64,000 nucleotides of DNA from Oleiharenicola lentus (GCF_004118375.1 NZ_SDHX01000001.1:1305693-1369692); one strand, 5' to 3'; numbered from the stretch's first letter, positions 51,910 through 61,141 are shown. Program-made: numbers and translations. The notes: generated by a model from the letters alone, not told the origin.

Positions 51910-54030
51910 ATGCGGTTACCCCTCCTCGCGCTTTTCGCAGCCGGCGGCTGCTCGTGTCTGCAGGCCTCGGCCGGACGTGACTGGCCGGTTTACCTGGGGG
52001 ACAAGGCGGCGAGCCACTATTCGACACTGACACAGGTAACGCCGGCCAACGTCACCCAGCTTGAGGTGGCCTGGACATTCAACACCGGCGACCTGCGCGA
52101 GGGATCCACGCAGATCCAGTGCAACCCGCTGATCCTCGACGGCGTGCTTTATGGCACGACGCCGCAGACCAAGGTGTTCGCGCTCGACGCCGCCACGGGG
52201 CGCGAACTGTGGCGCTTCGCTCCGGAGAATCCTAACGGCCTCAACCGCGGTCTCGCGACGTGGACCGACGGCACGGAGCGGCGCATCCTCTTCGGCAACG
52301 GCCAGTGGCTGCACGCGCTCGACGCGAAGACCGGCCAGTTGATTGCGACTTTCGGCAACGGCGGCCGCGTGGATCTTTCGCAAGGCCTCGGTCGCGACGC
52401 CACCGGCCTCGCCATCCAGGCCAACACGCCCGGTGTCGTCTTCCGCGACCTCATCATCGTGGGTTTCCGCGCCGGCGAGGGACCGGCGCCGGCCGCGCCG
52501 GGGCACATCCGCGCTTACAGCGTGCGCACGGGCGAACTGGTCTGGACCTTTCACACGATTCCGCACCCGGGCGAACCCGGTCATGAAACCTGGCCGGCCG
52601 ATGCCTGGCAGCGCGTCGGCGGGGCCAATGTCTGGACCGGCATGACGCTGGATGAGGAGCGCGGCCTTGTGTTCTGTCCGGTCGGTTCGGCGGCCTTCGA
52701 CTTCTGGGGCGGCGACCGGCATGGCGACAACCTCTACGCCAACACCCTGCTCGCGCTCGACGCCGCCACGGGCCGAAAAGTCTGGCACTACCAGTTCGTG
52801 CGCCACGACCTGTGGGACCGCGACCCGCCCTCGCCGCCGAACCTCCTCACCATCCGCCGCGACGGGCGGGAAATCCCCGCCGTCGCGCAGACGACAAAGT
52901 CCGGGCACGTGTTCGTCTTCCACCGCGAGACGGGCGAGCCGCTGTTTCCGATCCATGAGATCGCGGTCCCGACCTCCGACCTGGCCGGTGAACTCACCGC
53001 CGCCACCCAGCCGGTGCCGGCCAAGCCCGCGGCGTTTGCGCGCCAGCATTTCACGGTCAACGAGATCACCGACCGCACGCCCGAGGCGCACCGGGCGGTG
53101 TTGCAGCAGTTCGCGCGGCTGAGGCCGCACACGCCCTACATGCCACCGAGCCGCGAGGGCACGATCATCTTCCCGGGTTACGACGGCGGGGCGGAGTGGG
53201 GCGGCTCGGCGGTGGACCCGGCGGGTGTGCTCTACGTGAACAGCAACGAAATGGCCTGGATCCTCACGATGGTGGAGACGGGCGGCGCAGCCACACCGGG
53301 GGAGCAGGTTTACCGGCAGAACTGCATTGGTTGCCACGGGGTGAACCGCGAGGGCAACCCGGCGGCGAGCATTCCCGCGCTCACGGACATCGGCCAGCGC
53401 CTGACCCGCGAGCAGGTGTTCGAGGTGATCACGAAGGGCCGCGGCGTGATGCCGCCCTGGGGCTTTCTCACGGAGAAGCAGCGCGAGGCGGTCACCGGCT
53501 TTTTGCTCGGCGACGCGCCGCCGAACCGCCCGGACAATTCCGCCAAAGCCGCGGAGTGGGTGACGTGGATGCCGGACCGTGCGCCCGGCGTGGCCGTGCC
53601 GCCGCCCTACACGCATACGGGCTACAACCGCTGGCTCGACCCCGAGGGTTATCCGGCCGTGAAACCACCCTGGGGCACGCTGAACGCGATTGATTTGAAC
53701 ACCGGCGAATACCGCTGGAGCGTGCCACTCGGCGAATACCCGGAGCTCGCGGCCAAGGGTGTGCCGACCACCGGCACGGAAAACTACGGTGGACCGCTCG
53801 TGACCGCGGGCGGCGTGCTCTTCATCGGCGCAACCCGGGATGAATATTTCCGGGCCTTTGATCCGAAGACCGGCCGCGAGTTGTGGCGATTCAAGCTGCC
53901 CGCCGGGGCCTACGCCACACCCGCGACCTACGAGGCGGGCGGGCGGCAGTTCATCGTGATCGCCTGCGGCGGCGGCAAGATGGGCACGAAGAGCGGCGAC
54001 GCCTACGTGGCCTTCGCGCTGCCGAAGTGA
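51910..54030 (+). CDS. PQQ-dependent dehydrogenase with embedded cytochrome c domain
   Basis: The 706-residue quinoprotein has an export signal (MRLPLLALFAAGGC..., possibly a lipoprotein signal). It is an eight-bladed beta-propeller with tryptophan-docking repeats: WPVYLGDKAASHYSTLTQVTPANVTQLEVAWTFNTGD at the start and repeated DAATGRELWRF/KTGRELWRF words. A cytochrome c motif, CIGCH (Cys472-His476), with a distal Met in GVMPPWGFL, is inserted between blades. The closest pattern is the membrane-type glucose/quinate-like group (quinoprotein dehydrogenases with haem insert). The substrate is unknown; it would feed electrons to the periplasmic chain. PQQ synthesis genes are not in view. Confidence 0.9.
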   Translation: MRLPLLALFAAGGCSCLQASAGRDWPVYLGDKAASHYSTLTQVTPANVTQLEVAWTFNTGDLREGSTQIQCNPLILDGVLYGTTPQTKVFALDAATGRELWRFAPENPNGLNRGLATWTDGTERRILFGNGQWLHALDAKTGQLIATFGNGGRVDLSQGLGRDATGLAIQANTPGVVFRDLIIVGFRAGEGPAPAAPGHIRAYSVRTGELVWTFHTIPHPGEPGHETWPADAWQRVGGANVWTGMTLDEERGLVFCPVGSAAFDFWGGDRHGDNLYANTLLALDAATGRKVWHYQFVRHDLWDRDPPSPPNLLTIRRDGREIPAVAQTTKSGHVFVFHRETGEPLFPIHEIAVPTSDLAGELTAATQPVPAKPAAFARQHFTVNEITDRTPEAHRAVLQQFARLRPHTPYMPPSREGTIIFPGYDGGAEWGGSAVDPAGVLYVNSNEMAWILTMVETGGAATPGEQVYRQNCIGCHGVNREGNPAASIPALTDIGQRLTREQVFEVITKGRGVMPPWGFLTEKQREAVTGFLLGDAPPNRPDNSAKAAEWVTWMPDRAPGVAVPPPYTHTGYNRWLDPEGYPAVKPPWGTLNAIDLNTGEYRWSVPLGEYPELAAKGVPTTGTENYGGPLVTAGGVLFIGATRDEYFRAFDPKTGRELWRFKLPAGAYATPATYEAGGRQFIVIACGGGKMGTKSGDAYVAFALPK

Positions 54031-54040
54031 ACGGAGACCG

Positions 54041-54952
54041 TCAGGGCTTCGCTCCCGGCTCAAGGTATTCCTTGAACACCGGGTCGCCGAGCTTCACCTC
54101 GCCGGCGGGCGGCCCCAGGCGATCGAGTCCCGAGGTGGCGCGACCGAAATGGCGGGCGGCGGCAAGGGTCATCGCGTTGAGCGCCCCGTCAAAGGCGTGG
54201 CCGCGGGCGCGGATGCTGAAGCGCGTCTCCCAAAGCAGGCGATGCTTCTTTTCCTTCCAGAGCAGCCGGAAATCATAGGCCTGCAGGATCACGTAGTAGC
54301 GCGGGTCCTCCAACTCGTCCACGAGGTCGAGGTAGGTGCGGCCGTTGGGCTGGCGGGAGGCGCGCTCAAAGGCATCGCCGTAACCGAGCAGGTGCGCGGT
54401 GCGCTGGTTGTCCCGGTCGCGCTCGCGGTTCTGCATGCTCGCCATCGTGTCGTAGGCGCCCTGATCAGGGCTGGGTGGCGGCGCGGAGGCCGGGGCGTTG
54501 TTCGGCACGTAAACCCGCACGCGGCCTACGGCGATGACCCGGGGCGGCGGCGGAGGCGGCCGCATCGGCGCGGCGCCCATCGCGAAACCGGCGGCGGTCC
54601 GGCTGTCGGTGGCGGTGCCGCCCCAATACACCATCACCAGCAGGTCGGTCTTTTCCGGGTCGGGGTTGGACACGTAGCCCTGGCGCGCGAGCGCGGGAGC
54701 GAGGGTGCGGGCAATCTGCGGGAAGGACATGCCTTCGAGGTCCGGATCCTTGCTCGCGGTTGCGGCCAGTCCGCCTTCACCGAAGGCGATGAGCTCGGGC
54801 TTGAATGAGCCGTCGGCCAGCAGCGTGCGCTGGTAGCCGTTGTAAACGGAGGCGCTGACGGCGGTGATTTCGTCCTCGGCAGCGAGGATTCGGGGCAGGG
54901 CCGCCGCCAGGACTGCACCGAGTAAGGCGAAGGGGAGGCGCGATTTCATCAC
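54041..54952 (-). CDS. secreted protein, paralogue of the gene at 12175-13098
   Basis: The 303-residue protein has a signal peptide (about 24 residues, ending RILAAE). Its body includes TDLLVMVYWGGTAT, a proline-rich patch (MRPPPPPPR), NRERDRDNQRTAHLLGYGD and the C-terminal YYVILQAYDFRLL...LLWETRFSIRARGHAFDGALNAM. Word order and spacing match the protein at 12175-13098, so the two are paralogues separated by 41 kb. The family is not recognised. It converges on the PQQ gene, with stops 10 bp apart. Confidence 0.7.
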   Translation of the reverse strand: MMKSRLPFALLGAVLAAALPRILAAEDEITAVSASVYNGYQRTLLADGSFKPELIAFGEGGLAATASKDPDLEGMSFPQIARTLAPALARQGYVSNPDPEKTDLLVMVYWGGTATDSRTAAGFAMGAAPMRPPPPPPRVIAVGRVRVYVPNNAPASAPPPSPDQGAYDTMASMQNRERDRDNQRTAHLLGYGDAFERASRQPNGRTYLDLVDELEDPRYYVILQAYDFRLLWKEKKHRLLWETRFSIRARGHAFDGALNAMTLAAARHFGRATSGLDRLGPPAGEVKLGDPVFKEYLEPGAKP

Positions 54953-55069
54953 ATCGGGCGTAACACCTGAAGCGGACGGCGCCCTTCGAAAAAGCCACGA
55001 CGGCCCGTTTATATTTATATCTGCCTTCGGCCCGGATTCGGGTTCCGCCCTAGCGCAGTCAGAAGAGTT

Positions 55070-55149
55070 GTATCAGCCGCGCTTAAGCCGCAGGCGAAAG
55101 CGTGGTCAGGGAACGACCACTTTGTCGCGGTACTCCAAAGCGGCTACAC
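55070..55149. repeat. 80-bp dispersed repeat, inverted copy of 36823-36902
   Basis: This is the reverse complement of the 36823-36902 element, with about six differences. It lies in the 270-bp gap 54953-55225, which otherwise holds nothing recognisable. Confidence 0.8.
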
Positions 55150-55225
55150 TGCAATTTATCCCGCCCTACAACCAATCGGTTCGGGCATTTCAGTCAGGAT
55201 GGGGGCCCGACTGCGTGGTTCCGGA

Positions 55226-55690
55226 TTACAGGTAGCTCTCTTCCTGCTCCTGGTGGACCCTGGCGAGTTCCAGCTGGCCGGCGACGATCAGCAAGCTGGT
55301 GACCTGATAGAGCGTGACACGCTTGGATTTCAGCACCGGGGTGGAGATTTTCACCGGCTGCGGCGTGCCGTTGCCGTTGGTGACGTTGGTCGTGAAGGTG
55401 TAAACCTCGACGTTGTCGGCCAGGTGTTCCTGGGTGACGGTCTCCTTGGCCTTGCGGCGGTAGATCCACTGCTCCGCCTTGAGCGTCTTGTCGGGAGATT
55501 CAATCGGCAAAATCTGATCCGGTGTGCCGTAGGCCTTGCGGATTTCGGCCGCGCCGGTGCCTTTTTCGAGGACGAGTTTCTTGGCGGCGGGTTTGGCGGC
55601 CGGCGAGGGCTCCTTGTTGGCTTCGGCCGACGCAAACGGCAGGAAGAGGGCGGCGGCAAGGAGGGTGGTGAGGGCTGGCTTGATGAACAT
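55226..55690 (-). CDS. hypothetical secreted protein (BamE/OmlA-like region)
   Basis: The 154-residue protein (ATG 55690, MFIKPALTTLLAAALFLPFASA) is exported. A segment AAEIRKAYGTPDQI followed by AEQWIYRRKAK resembles the small alpha-beta domain of SmpA/OmlA/BamE-type lipoproteins, but no lipobox cysteine is present and the protein is otherwise unfamiliar. The C-terminal part has TPQPVKISTPVLKSKRVTLYQVTSLLIVAGQLELARVHQEQEE, a likely long helix. An in-frame ATG at 55702 adds four residues. Confidence 0.6.
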   Translation of the reverse strand: MFIKPALTTLLAAALFLPFASAEANKEPSPAAKPAAKKLVLEKGTGAAEIRKAYGTPDQILPIESPDKTLKAEQWIYRRKAKETVTQEHLADNVEVYTFTTNVTNGNGTPQPVKISTPVLKSKRVTLYQVTSLLIVAGQLELARVHQEQEESYL

Positions 55691-55850
55691 GGCGCGAAGC
55701 ATAACACCGCCAAGGTGCCGAACCCTTCCCGCGAGTGAAGCCGAAAGGCGGGTGTGCGTCCCGTCGGAGGGGATTCTTGTCAGGAATGTGCCGGCCTCGG
55801 TCAGACCGGTCCGGGCTCACCGACCCCGACTCCAGTCGACAGGGGCCAAC

Positions 55851-55877
55851 AAAAAGGCCGTCCCCGCAGGACGGCCT
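55851..55877 (-). terminator. intrinsic terminator after GH43
   Basis: On the minus strand GGCCGTCC, a TGCGG loop and GGACGGCC form an 8-bp stem followed by TTTTTG, 25 bp past the GH43 stop. Confidence 0.88.
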
Positions 55878-55901
55878 GGATGAAGCTGAGACTGAACAGG
55901 G

Positions 55902-56861
55902 TCAGCGCACGAGATTGATCAGGCCCTCGGCGGAGTAGGTGAGTTCCTTGACCTTCACGCAGCGCAGGTGGTTTCTGCCGCCGGAGAGCGAGGCGTCGTG
56001 GTGGAACAGCCACCACTTGTCGCCGTGCTCGACGATGGAGTGGTGCGTGGTCCAGCCGATGACGGGCTCGAGGAAACGTCCGCGGTAGGTGAAAGGGCCG
56101 CGCGGGTTGTCGCCCGTCGCATAGACGAGGTAGTGCGTGTTGCCGGTGGAATAGGACAGGTAGTAAACGCCGCGGTATTTGTGCATCCACGGGCCCTCGA
56201 AGTAGCGGCGGTCGTGATCGCCGGCGAGGAGCGGTTTGCCCTGCTCGTCGAGGATCTGGATTTCGCTCACCGGGCCCTTGAAGGACTTCATGTCGTCGCC
56301 CAGTTCGGCGATGCGGGGGCCGAGGGCCGGTTCGGACGCGGCGGGTTCCTCGCCGTTGGGATCAAAGCTGCCCTTGCGCCACTTCTGGAGCTGGCCGCCC
56401 CAGATGCCGCCCCACACGAGCCAGGCGCGGCCGCTGTCGTGGTCGTTCAGGCAACAGGGATCGATGCTGAAGGTGCCCGCGATGGGCTGCGGCTCGGCCT
56501 TGAAGGGACCCTCGGGGCGATCACCGACGGCCACGCCGATGCGGAACACGCCCTGTTTGTCGCGGGCGGGGAAATAGAGATAGTATTTGCCGTTCCGGAA
56601 AGCCGCATCCGGCGCCCAGAGCTGCTTGCTGGCCCAGGGCACATCCTTCAGGTCAAGGGCCACGCCGTGGTCCACGACCGCTCCGCCCACGCGATCCATC
56701 GAGAAGACGTGGTAGTCCACCATGTCGTATTGGTCGCCCAGGTCGTTGTCGGGGATGTTGCCCTCGCGGTCGTGGGAGGGATAGATGTAGATCCGACCGT
56801 TGAAAACGTGCGCGGAAGGATCAGCCGTGTAGAGATGCGAGATCAGCGGGGTATCAGGCAT
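55902..56861 (-). CDS. glycoside hydrolase family 43 enzyme
   Basis: The 319-residue five-bladed beta-propeller has the GH43 pattern. The catalytic base Asp is in YTADPSAHVF (Asp14), the pKa-modulating Asp in LWAPDAAFRNGKYYLYFP and the general acid Glu in YFEGPWMHKYRGVYYLSYS. GH43 enzymes include beta-xylosidases and alpha-L-arabinofuranosidases. No signal peptide is present, so it probably acts on imported oligosaccharides. It has a good terminator and is followed downstream by other single genes; the SSS symporter at 58156 may supply sugar. Confidence 0.92.
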   Translation of the reverse strand: MPDTPLISHLYTADPSAHVFNGRIYIYPSHDREGNIPDNDLGDQYDMVDYHVFSMDRVGGAVVDHGVALDLKDVPWASKQLWAPDAAFRNGKYYLYFPARDKQGVFRIGVAVGDRPEGPFKAEPQPIAGTFSIDPCCLNDHDSGRAWLVWGGIWGGQLQKWRKGSFDPNGEEPAASEPALGPRIAELGDDMKSFKGPVSEIQILDEQGKPLLAGDHDRRYFEGPWMHKYRGVYYLSYSTGNTHYLVYATGDNPRGPFTYRGRFLEPVIGWTTHHSIVEHGDKWWLFHHDASLSGGRNHLRCVKVKELTYSAEGLINLVR

Positions 56862-56962
56862 GAGGGGGCGAGGATGGGACCCCGACGGCGAGTTTGGCTA
56901 GGTGCATTTTATTCGCTTGTTAGAGCAGAACGGGTGCCGGTTGGACGGAAAGGGGTGGGCAA

Positions 56963-56992
56963 GAAAAAGACCGCCCCGGGTCGGGGGCGGTC
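56963..56992 (-). terminator. intrinsic terminator after the Dabb gene
   Basis: On the minus strand GACCGCCCC and GGGGCGGTC form a 9-bp stem with a 6-nt loop, followed by TTTTTC. It lies 28 bp beyond the stop at 57021. Confidence 0.9.
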
Positions 56993-57020
56993 GGAAGGGC
57001 GCACTGGCCTGAGGAGGCTC

Positions 57021-57392
57021 TCAGTTGGTCACGTCGTGCGTGTTGCTGCGCTCGCGGATCGGAAGGTAGCTCTTATACCACTCCTTCTGGGCGTCGCTGC
57101 CGGAGTAGTCCTTCAGGGCCTGCGCGCTGGCGAACTCCATGACGAACACGGCGGACCAGTCGCCCTGTTTCTTGATGGTGTTGGTCCAGACGCGGGTGAT
57201 GCCCGGGTAGCCCTTCTGGAGGGCATGCACGCCGTCGAGGGCGGCCTTGATCTGCTCCGGCGTGGCGTCGGCCTTCCACTTGACGGAGACGACGTGGATC
57301 ACGCTCTTGGGCGCGGCGTCGGCGGCGGTGGCGGTCGCCACGCCCAGAGAAAGGAAGGTGGCGGCAAGGAGGGTGAGGAGGAGTTTCTTCAT
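57021..57392 (-). CDS. exported Dabb (stress-responsive A/B barrel) protein
   Basis: The 123-residue protein has a signal peptide (about 24 residues, ending TATAA) and a dimeric alpha/beta-barrel (Dabb) domain: SVIHVVSVKWKADATPEQIKAALDGVHAL, then KKQGDWSAVFVMEFASAQALKDYSGSDAQKEWY. Members have varied roles and are often induced by stress. Export is unusual for the family but occurs in Verrucomicrobiota. It has its own terminator. Confidence 0.88.
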   Translation of the reverse strand: MKKLLLTLLAATFLSLGVATATAADAAPKSVIHVVSVKWKADATPEQIKAALDGVHALQKGYPGITRVWTNTIKKQGDWSAVFVMEFASAQALKDYSGSDAQKEWYKSYLPIRERSNTHDVTN

Positions 57393-57537
57393 GGTGGGGT
57401 GTGGTTTTCGATGGATCGACGCGCCGCCGGGGGGCGGTGGCGTCCGGGCCTAGAGGAATCGCGAATCAAGATTCCGCAAGGGCGTTCTGTGTGCGGACCG
57501 GATTGACCGCCTCCGGCAACCGGTCTGAATCACCGGC

Positions 57538-57936
57538 ATGGCCCGGCAACAATTCGGTGCGGTGACCTTTCTCGTGCGTGACTACGACGAGGCGGTCGCG
57601 TTTTTCACGCGGCAGCTGGGTTTCCGGCTGCTGGAGGACACGCCGCTCGGGCCGGACAAGCGCTGGGTGCGCGTGGCGCCAGCGGGCGCGGGGGAAGCGG
57701 GGCCATCTCTGCTGCTGGCCCGGGCGGCCACGCCGGAGCAAGCGGCGGCCGTGGGCCGGCAGGCGGGCGGCCGCGTGTTTCTTTTTTTGGAAACCGACGA
57801 CTTCGCGCGCGATCACGCGGCGATGCTGGCGGCAGGAGTGGTCTTCGACGAGGCCCCTCGTCGCGAGCCCTACGGCACGGTGGCGGTGTTTCGCGATCTT
57901 TACGGCAACAAGTGGGACCTGTTGCAGCGGGCCTGA
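57538..57936 (+). CDS. VOC (glyoxalase/bleomycin-resistance fold) protein
   Basis: The 132-residue protein has the vicinal-oxygen-chelate fold, with paired beta-alpha-beta-beta-beta modules. The first is QFGAVTFLVRDYDEAVAFFTRQLGFRLLEDTPL, and the second begins RVFLFLETDDFARDHAAMLAAGVVF and ends PYGTVAVFRDLYGNKWDLLQ. Candidate metal ligands include the first-strand Gln/Ala region and Asp/Asn near the end, but the classical His/Glu set is not obvious. Members include dioxygenases, glyoxalases and drug-binding proteins, so the function stays open. Confidence 0.82.
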   Translation: MARQQFGAVTFLVRDYDEAVAFFTRQLGFRLLEDTPLGPDKRWVRVAPAGAGEAGPSLLLARAATPEQAAAVGRQAGGRVFLFLETDDFARDHAAMLAAGVVFDEAPRREPYGTVAVFRDLYGNKWDLLQRA

Positions 57937-58132
57937 ACGGGTAGGGCTGTTGAGGTGGAGCGCCCTGCTCCTCAGGGCGCTTGTTTCGCAGCGGAGATCC
58001 TTTGCGCGTTGGGGAGCAACGCGCACCACCGGTTGGTCCTGTCTCTTGCTCGTGGGATGCGCGGCCTCATTCCCGGCTCAGGCGCGGAGCACGGTCCAGA
58101 CTTCCCGCCAGGCCGCACGGGTGCCGAGTTGA

Positions 58133-58154
58133 ACGCCGTCCTTCTGGACGGCGT
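58133..58154 (-). terminator. probable hairpin terminator after the SSS symporter
   Basis: ACGCCGTCC and GGACGGCGT form a 9-bp stem with a 4-nt loop, just beyond the symporter stop at 58156. The following T-rich run on the minus strand is short (TTC), so termination strength is uncertain. Confidence 0.5.
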
Positions 58155-58155
58155 C

Positions 58156-59655
58156 CTAATTGGTCGAGAAGAAGGCCCGCAGATTGCTGCGGGAAAAGGC
58201 TGTCCATTCGAATTCAGCGCGACGGCCGAAGGCCAGGCGGTTCAAAACCAGTGCGAACCCCACGCACAGCCAGAGGTTGACGAACATCAGGTGCAGGAAG
58301 TGCGGCGGCTTCAGGGCCACCACGCCGGCCTGGTGCCACGCGGGCCAGCCGAAGGACAGCAGCGCATAGCTCGCTGCGCCGAAGACGAGCGTCGCGATCA
58401 CGGCGCGGGCGTCCACGTTGCGGAAGAGCAGGCCGGTGATGAAGGCCGCAAGGATCGGCATGCTGAAGAGGCCGAGCAGCTGTTGGATGAGCTGAATGAT
58501 GCTCTCCGCCCCGGCGTAGAACGGCACGAGCGCGATGGAGAACAGCGCGAAGCCCACCTGCAGCCACGTGCTCAGTCGGCCGATGCCGCCGGTGGGGTTG
58601 ACGTAGGCGCGATGCAGGTCGCAGACATAGAGCGAGGCGGCGGAATTCAGCGTGGAGTTGTAGCTGCTCATCACCGCGGCGAACATCGCGGCGGCAAATG
58701 CGCCCGAGAGCCACGCCGGCAGCACGTGCGCCACGATCCGGCCGTAGGTGGCGTCGCCCAGCGGGCCGAACAGCTGCCACGCGCACAGGCCGGGAATCAC
58801 GACCATCGGCGGCACCAGCAGCAGGCGGATGGCCGCCGCGCCATAGGCGCCTTTCTGCGCCTCGCGGATGTTCGGCGCGGCGAGGATGCGCTGGGTGATC
58901 GTCTGGTTCGTGCTCCAGTAGTAGAGCTGCGTGAAGATCATGCCGGTGAGCAGCGTCGGCCACGGCAGCACGGAATCGGGCCCACCGATGAGCGTGAGTC
59001 GCTCGGGCGGCACGTTGGCCAGGCTCCAGCCGGTGGCGTTGAGCGAGAGGAAGGCGACGAGCAGCGCCATGCCAAACACCAGCACGCCGCACCAGGTGTC
59101 GGACACCGCCACCGCGCGCAGGCCGCCGCCGATGGAGTAGGCGGCGCCGATGATCGCGGTCACGGCGGCGATGGCCACCAGCGGCACGTCGAGCGCGAAG
59201 AGCGACTTCATGAGCAGCGAGCTGGTGTAGAGCATCGCCGGCAGGAAGATCAGCACGCTGCCGAGCAGGAAGATGCCGCCGACCGTGGCGCGGATGTGCT
59301 TGTTGCCGCCGTAGCGCCGCTCGAGCAGTTCGGTGACCGTCGTGCAGTTGTATTTGTAGTAGAGCGGCACGAAGACCTTCGCCAGCAGGATGAGCCCGGG
59401 CACGCCGGCCAGTTCCCAGCAGAGCACGAGCAGCATCTGGTTGCCGTTCCAGCCGACGAGCGTGTCGGTGCTGATGTTGGTCAGCGTGAGCGAGCCGGCG
59501 ATGAACACCCAGCTCAGGCCGCCGCCGGCGAGAAACTGGTCGCGCACCTCATCGCCGCTGCTTTTGACGCGCCGGCACTGGAGCCAGGTGATCAGGCCGA
59601 CGAGGCCGGTGAGGAGAAGAAAGACGACGAATTGAACCAGCGCGGAAGCGGACAT
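58156..59655 (-). CDS. sodium:solute symporter (SSS family, SglT-like)
   Basis: The 499-residue protein has about 13 membrane segments. It carries SSS features: SGDEVRDQFLAGGGLSWVFIAGSLTLTNISTDTLVGWNG at the N-terminus (sodium-site helix 1), TVTELLERRYGG and GAAYSIGGGLRAVAVSDTWCGVLV. The SLN-like AVMSSYNSTLNSAASLYVCDLHRAY, typical for galactose/sugar transporters such as vSGLT, lies near residue 340. It likely takes up a sugar or sugar acid released by nearby glycosidases (GH43, GH78). The substrate is not determined. Confidence 0.9.
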   Translation of the reverse strand: MSASALVQFVVFLLLTGLVGLITWLQCRRVKSSGDEVRDQFLAGGGLSWVFIAGSLTLTNISTDTLVGWNGNQMLLVLCWELAGVPGLILLAKVFVPLYYKYNCTTVTELLERRYGGNKHIRATVGGIFLLGSVLIFLPAMLYTSSLLMKSLFALDVPLVAIAAVTAIIGAAYSIGGGLRAVAVSDTWCGVLVFGMALLVAFLSLNATGWSLANVPPERLTLIGGPDSVLPWPTLLTGMIFTQLYYWSTNQTITQRILAAPNIREAQKGAYGAAAIRLLLVPPMVVIPGLCAWQLFGPLGDATYGRIVAHVLPAWLSGAFAAAMFAAVMSSYNSTLNSAASLYVCDLHRAYVNPTGGIGRLSTWLQVGFALFSIALVPFYAGAESIIQLIQQLLGLFSMPILAAFITGLLFRNVDARAVIATLVFGAASYALLSFGWPAWHQAGVVALKPPHFLHLMFVNLWLCVGFALVLNRLAFGRRAEFEWTAFSRSNLRAFFSTN

Positions 59656-59814
59656 GCAGGTTGGGGTGGGGTGGAGGGTTGCTGCCCGAGCGTGGCCGGC
59701 ACCTCAACGACTTCGCGGTGGGACAGTCCGGAAGGGTCTTGTGGGCGGTGAGCTTGCTCACGCCACGTATGCTGATGGAGTGGCGCCAGCGAGCTGGCCG
59801 CCCACTTGAAAACT

Positions 59815-60657
59815 TCAGAACCGCACCGTGGCCGTCACCGGAAAGTGGTCGCTGGGGAACTGCGTGAGCCCGTCGTAATTCACGATGCCGGCGGCGTCGA
59901 CCGCGGCGGGGCGACGGGCGAGGATCCAGTCGATGCGCTCGCCCTCGTGCTTGGCGGGTTCAAAGTTGTTGAACGTGTTCAGCGTGGCGTTCGCGCGCTG
60001 CGGCGCGGCGTCCCAGGTGTCGGTCAGGCCGCCCTCCTGCGTGAAAATCGCGTGGGCGCGGCTGCCGCCGGCGAGGCAGTTGAAGTCGCCCACCAGCACC
60101 ACGGGCACCGTGGCCTCGACCTTGGCGATGCGATCACGCAGCAGCGCGGCGGACTTCTGCCGCGCCTCCTCGACCTCGTGGTCAAAGTGGGCGTTCCAGA
60201 CTTCAAACACGCGGCCGGTGGCGCGCTCGCGCAGGCGCACCCAGGTGGCCATCCGGCGGAAACGATGACCCCAGGTGATCGAGCCCACGACCTCCGGCGT
60301 GGCCGACAGCCAGAGGTGGTCGAAAGCGACCGGCTCGAAGCGGTCGCGCCGGTAGAAGATCGCGCAGAACTCGTCCTGACTGCCGCCCGCGCGGCCGAGG
60401 CCGATCCACTCGTAGTCCGGTAAACCGGCGGCGAGTTCGCGCAGCTGTGGGTAAAGGCCTTCCTGCGTGCCGATCACATCCGGCGCCTCGCGCGTGATGA
60501 GCTGTTGCATCACGGGCCGGCGGTCGGGCCACGCATGGGGCGCACGGTCGCTGGCGTAGCGCAGGTTGTAGGTCATCGCCTTCAGCACCAGCGGTGCCTC
60601 GGCGGCGCGGACCAGGGTCGCGGTCAGGCCGAGCAGCAGGACAAGCAGGGGTCTCAT
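59815..60657 (-). CDS. secreted endonuclease/exonuclease/phosphatase family protein
   Basis: The 280-residue protein has a signal peptide (MRPLLVLLLGLTATLVRAAE) and the EEP superfamily motifs: TYNLRYASD (Asn), GTQEGL (metal Glu about 66), NAHFDH (about 155), VGDFNC (Asp/Asn about 191), RIDWIL and the terminal SDHFPV with the catalytic His. Exported EEP enzymes hydrolyse phosphodiesters in nucleic acids, inositol phosphates or sphingomyelin. The start overlaps the DUF1428 stop (ATGA), so the two genes are co-translated. Confidence 0.88.
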   Translation of the reverse strand: MRPLLVLLLGLTATLVRAAEAPLVLKAMTYNLRYASDRAPHAWPDRRPVMQQLITREAPDVIGTQEGLYPQLRELAAGLPDYEWIGLGRAGGSQDEFCAIFYRRDRFEPVAFDHLWLSATPEVVGSITWGHRFRRMATWVRLRERATGRVFEVWNAHFDHEVEEARQKSAALLRDRIAKVEATVPVVLVGDFNCLAGGSRAHAIFTQEGGLTDTWDAAPQRANATLNTFNNFEPAKHEGERIDWILARRPAAVDAAGIVNYDGLTQFPSDHFPVTATVRF

Positions 60658-61019
60658 AAATCCACGAGGGCCTTGAAGCCGCCGTAATTCATGCGCGTGA
60701 AATCGAAGGGGTTTTTCTTCGGATCGCACATCTGGTTGATGTGCGGATCGGCCATGACCTTCCGGTTCACCGCATCGCGGTGCTTGCGGGATTTGTAGGT
60801 GATGAACGAGAAGCACACGGTCTCGCCGGGCTTGAGGCCTGCGATCTTGGGAAAGGACGAGACCATGCCCTTGATCTTCAGGTCGTCGCCGACGGCTTCG
60901 ACGTAGTCGAGCGCGCCGTGTTTCTTCCACAGTTTGCCGGCCTTGGTGGCGATGATGCGGTAGGCGGCGAGTTTGCTTTTCTTGATCGGGATCACGAAAC
61001 CATCGACGTAGCGGGGCAT
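60654..61019 (-). CDS. DUF1428 protein (YbaA-like)
   Basis: The 121-residue protein matches DUF1428 throughout: MPRYVDGFVIPIKKSKLAAYR, WKKHGALDYVEAVGDDL, FSFITYKSRKHRDAVNRKVMADP and the C-terminal FDFTRMNYGGFKALVD. It has a ferredoxin-like fold and unknown function. A strong Shine-Dalgarno (AGGAGG) stands 7 bases before the ATG. Its stop overlaps the start of the phosphatase/nuclease gene, an odd pairing of a cytoplasmic and an exported protein. Confidence 0.92.
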   Translation of the reverse strand: MPRYVDGFVIPIKKSKLAAYRIIATKAGKLWKKHGALDYVEAVGDDLKIKGMVSSFPKIAGLKPGETVCFSFITYKSRKHRDAVNRKVMADPHINQMCDPKKNPFDFTRMNYGGFKALVDL

Positions 61020-61141
61020 GGCATCCTCCTGGGGTGGTGGGTTGAAACTGCCGGCAGCATGGCTCAGCCGGGCGATGGCTGACGAGCGCAAAGTCCTCCC
61101 GCGGGCTTGTCAGCCCACGCGCCGCGGCGCAGCCTTGCCGC

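Noticed and set aside
51729-51980. 83-codon frame across the palindromes
   Set aside because: Its start and much of its sequence are the palindromes themselves; the same repeat words on the other strand also give a frame. It is more likely regulatory DNA.
57955-59751. 598-codon frame on the plus strand opposite the SSS symporter
   Set aside because: Arg/Gln/His-rich low-complexity translation, a shadow of the symporter on the other strand.
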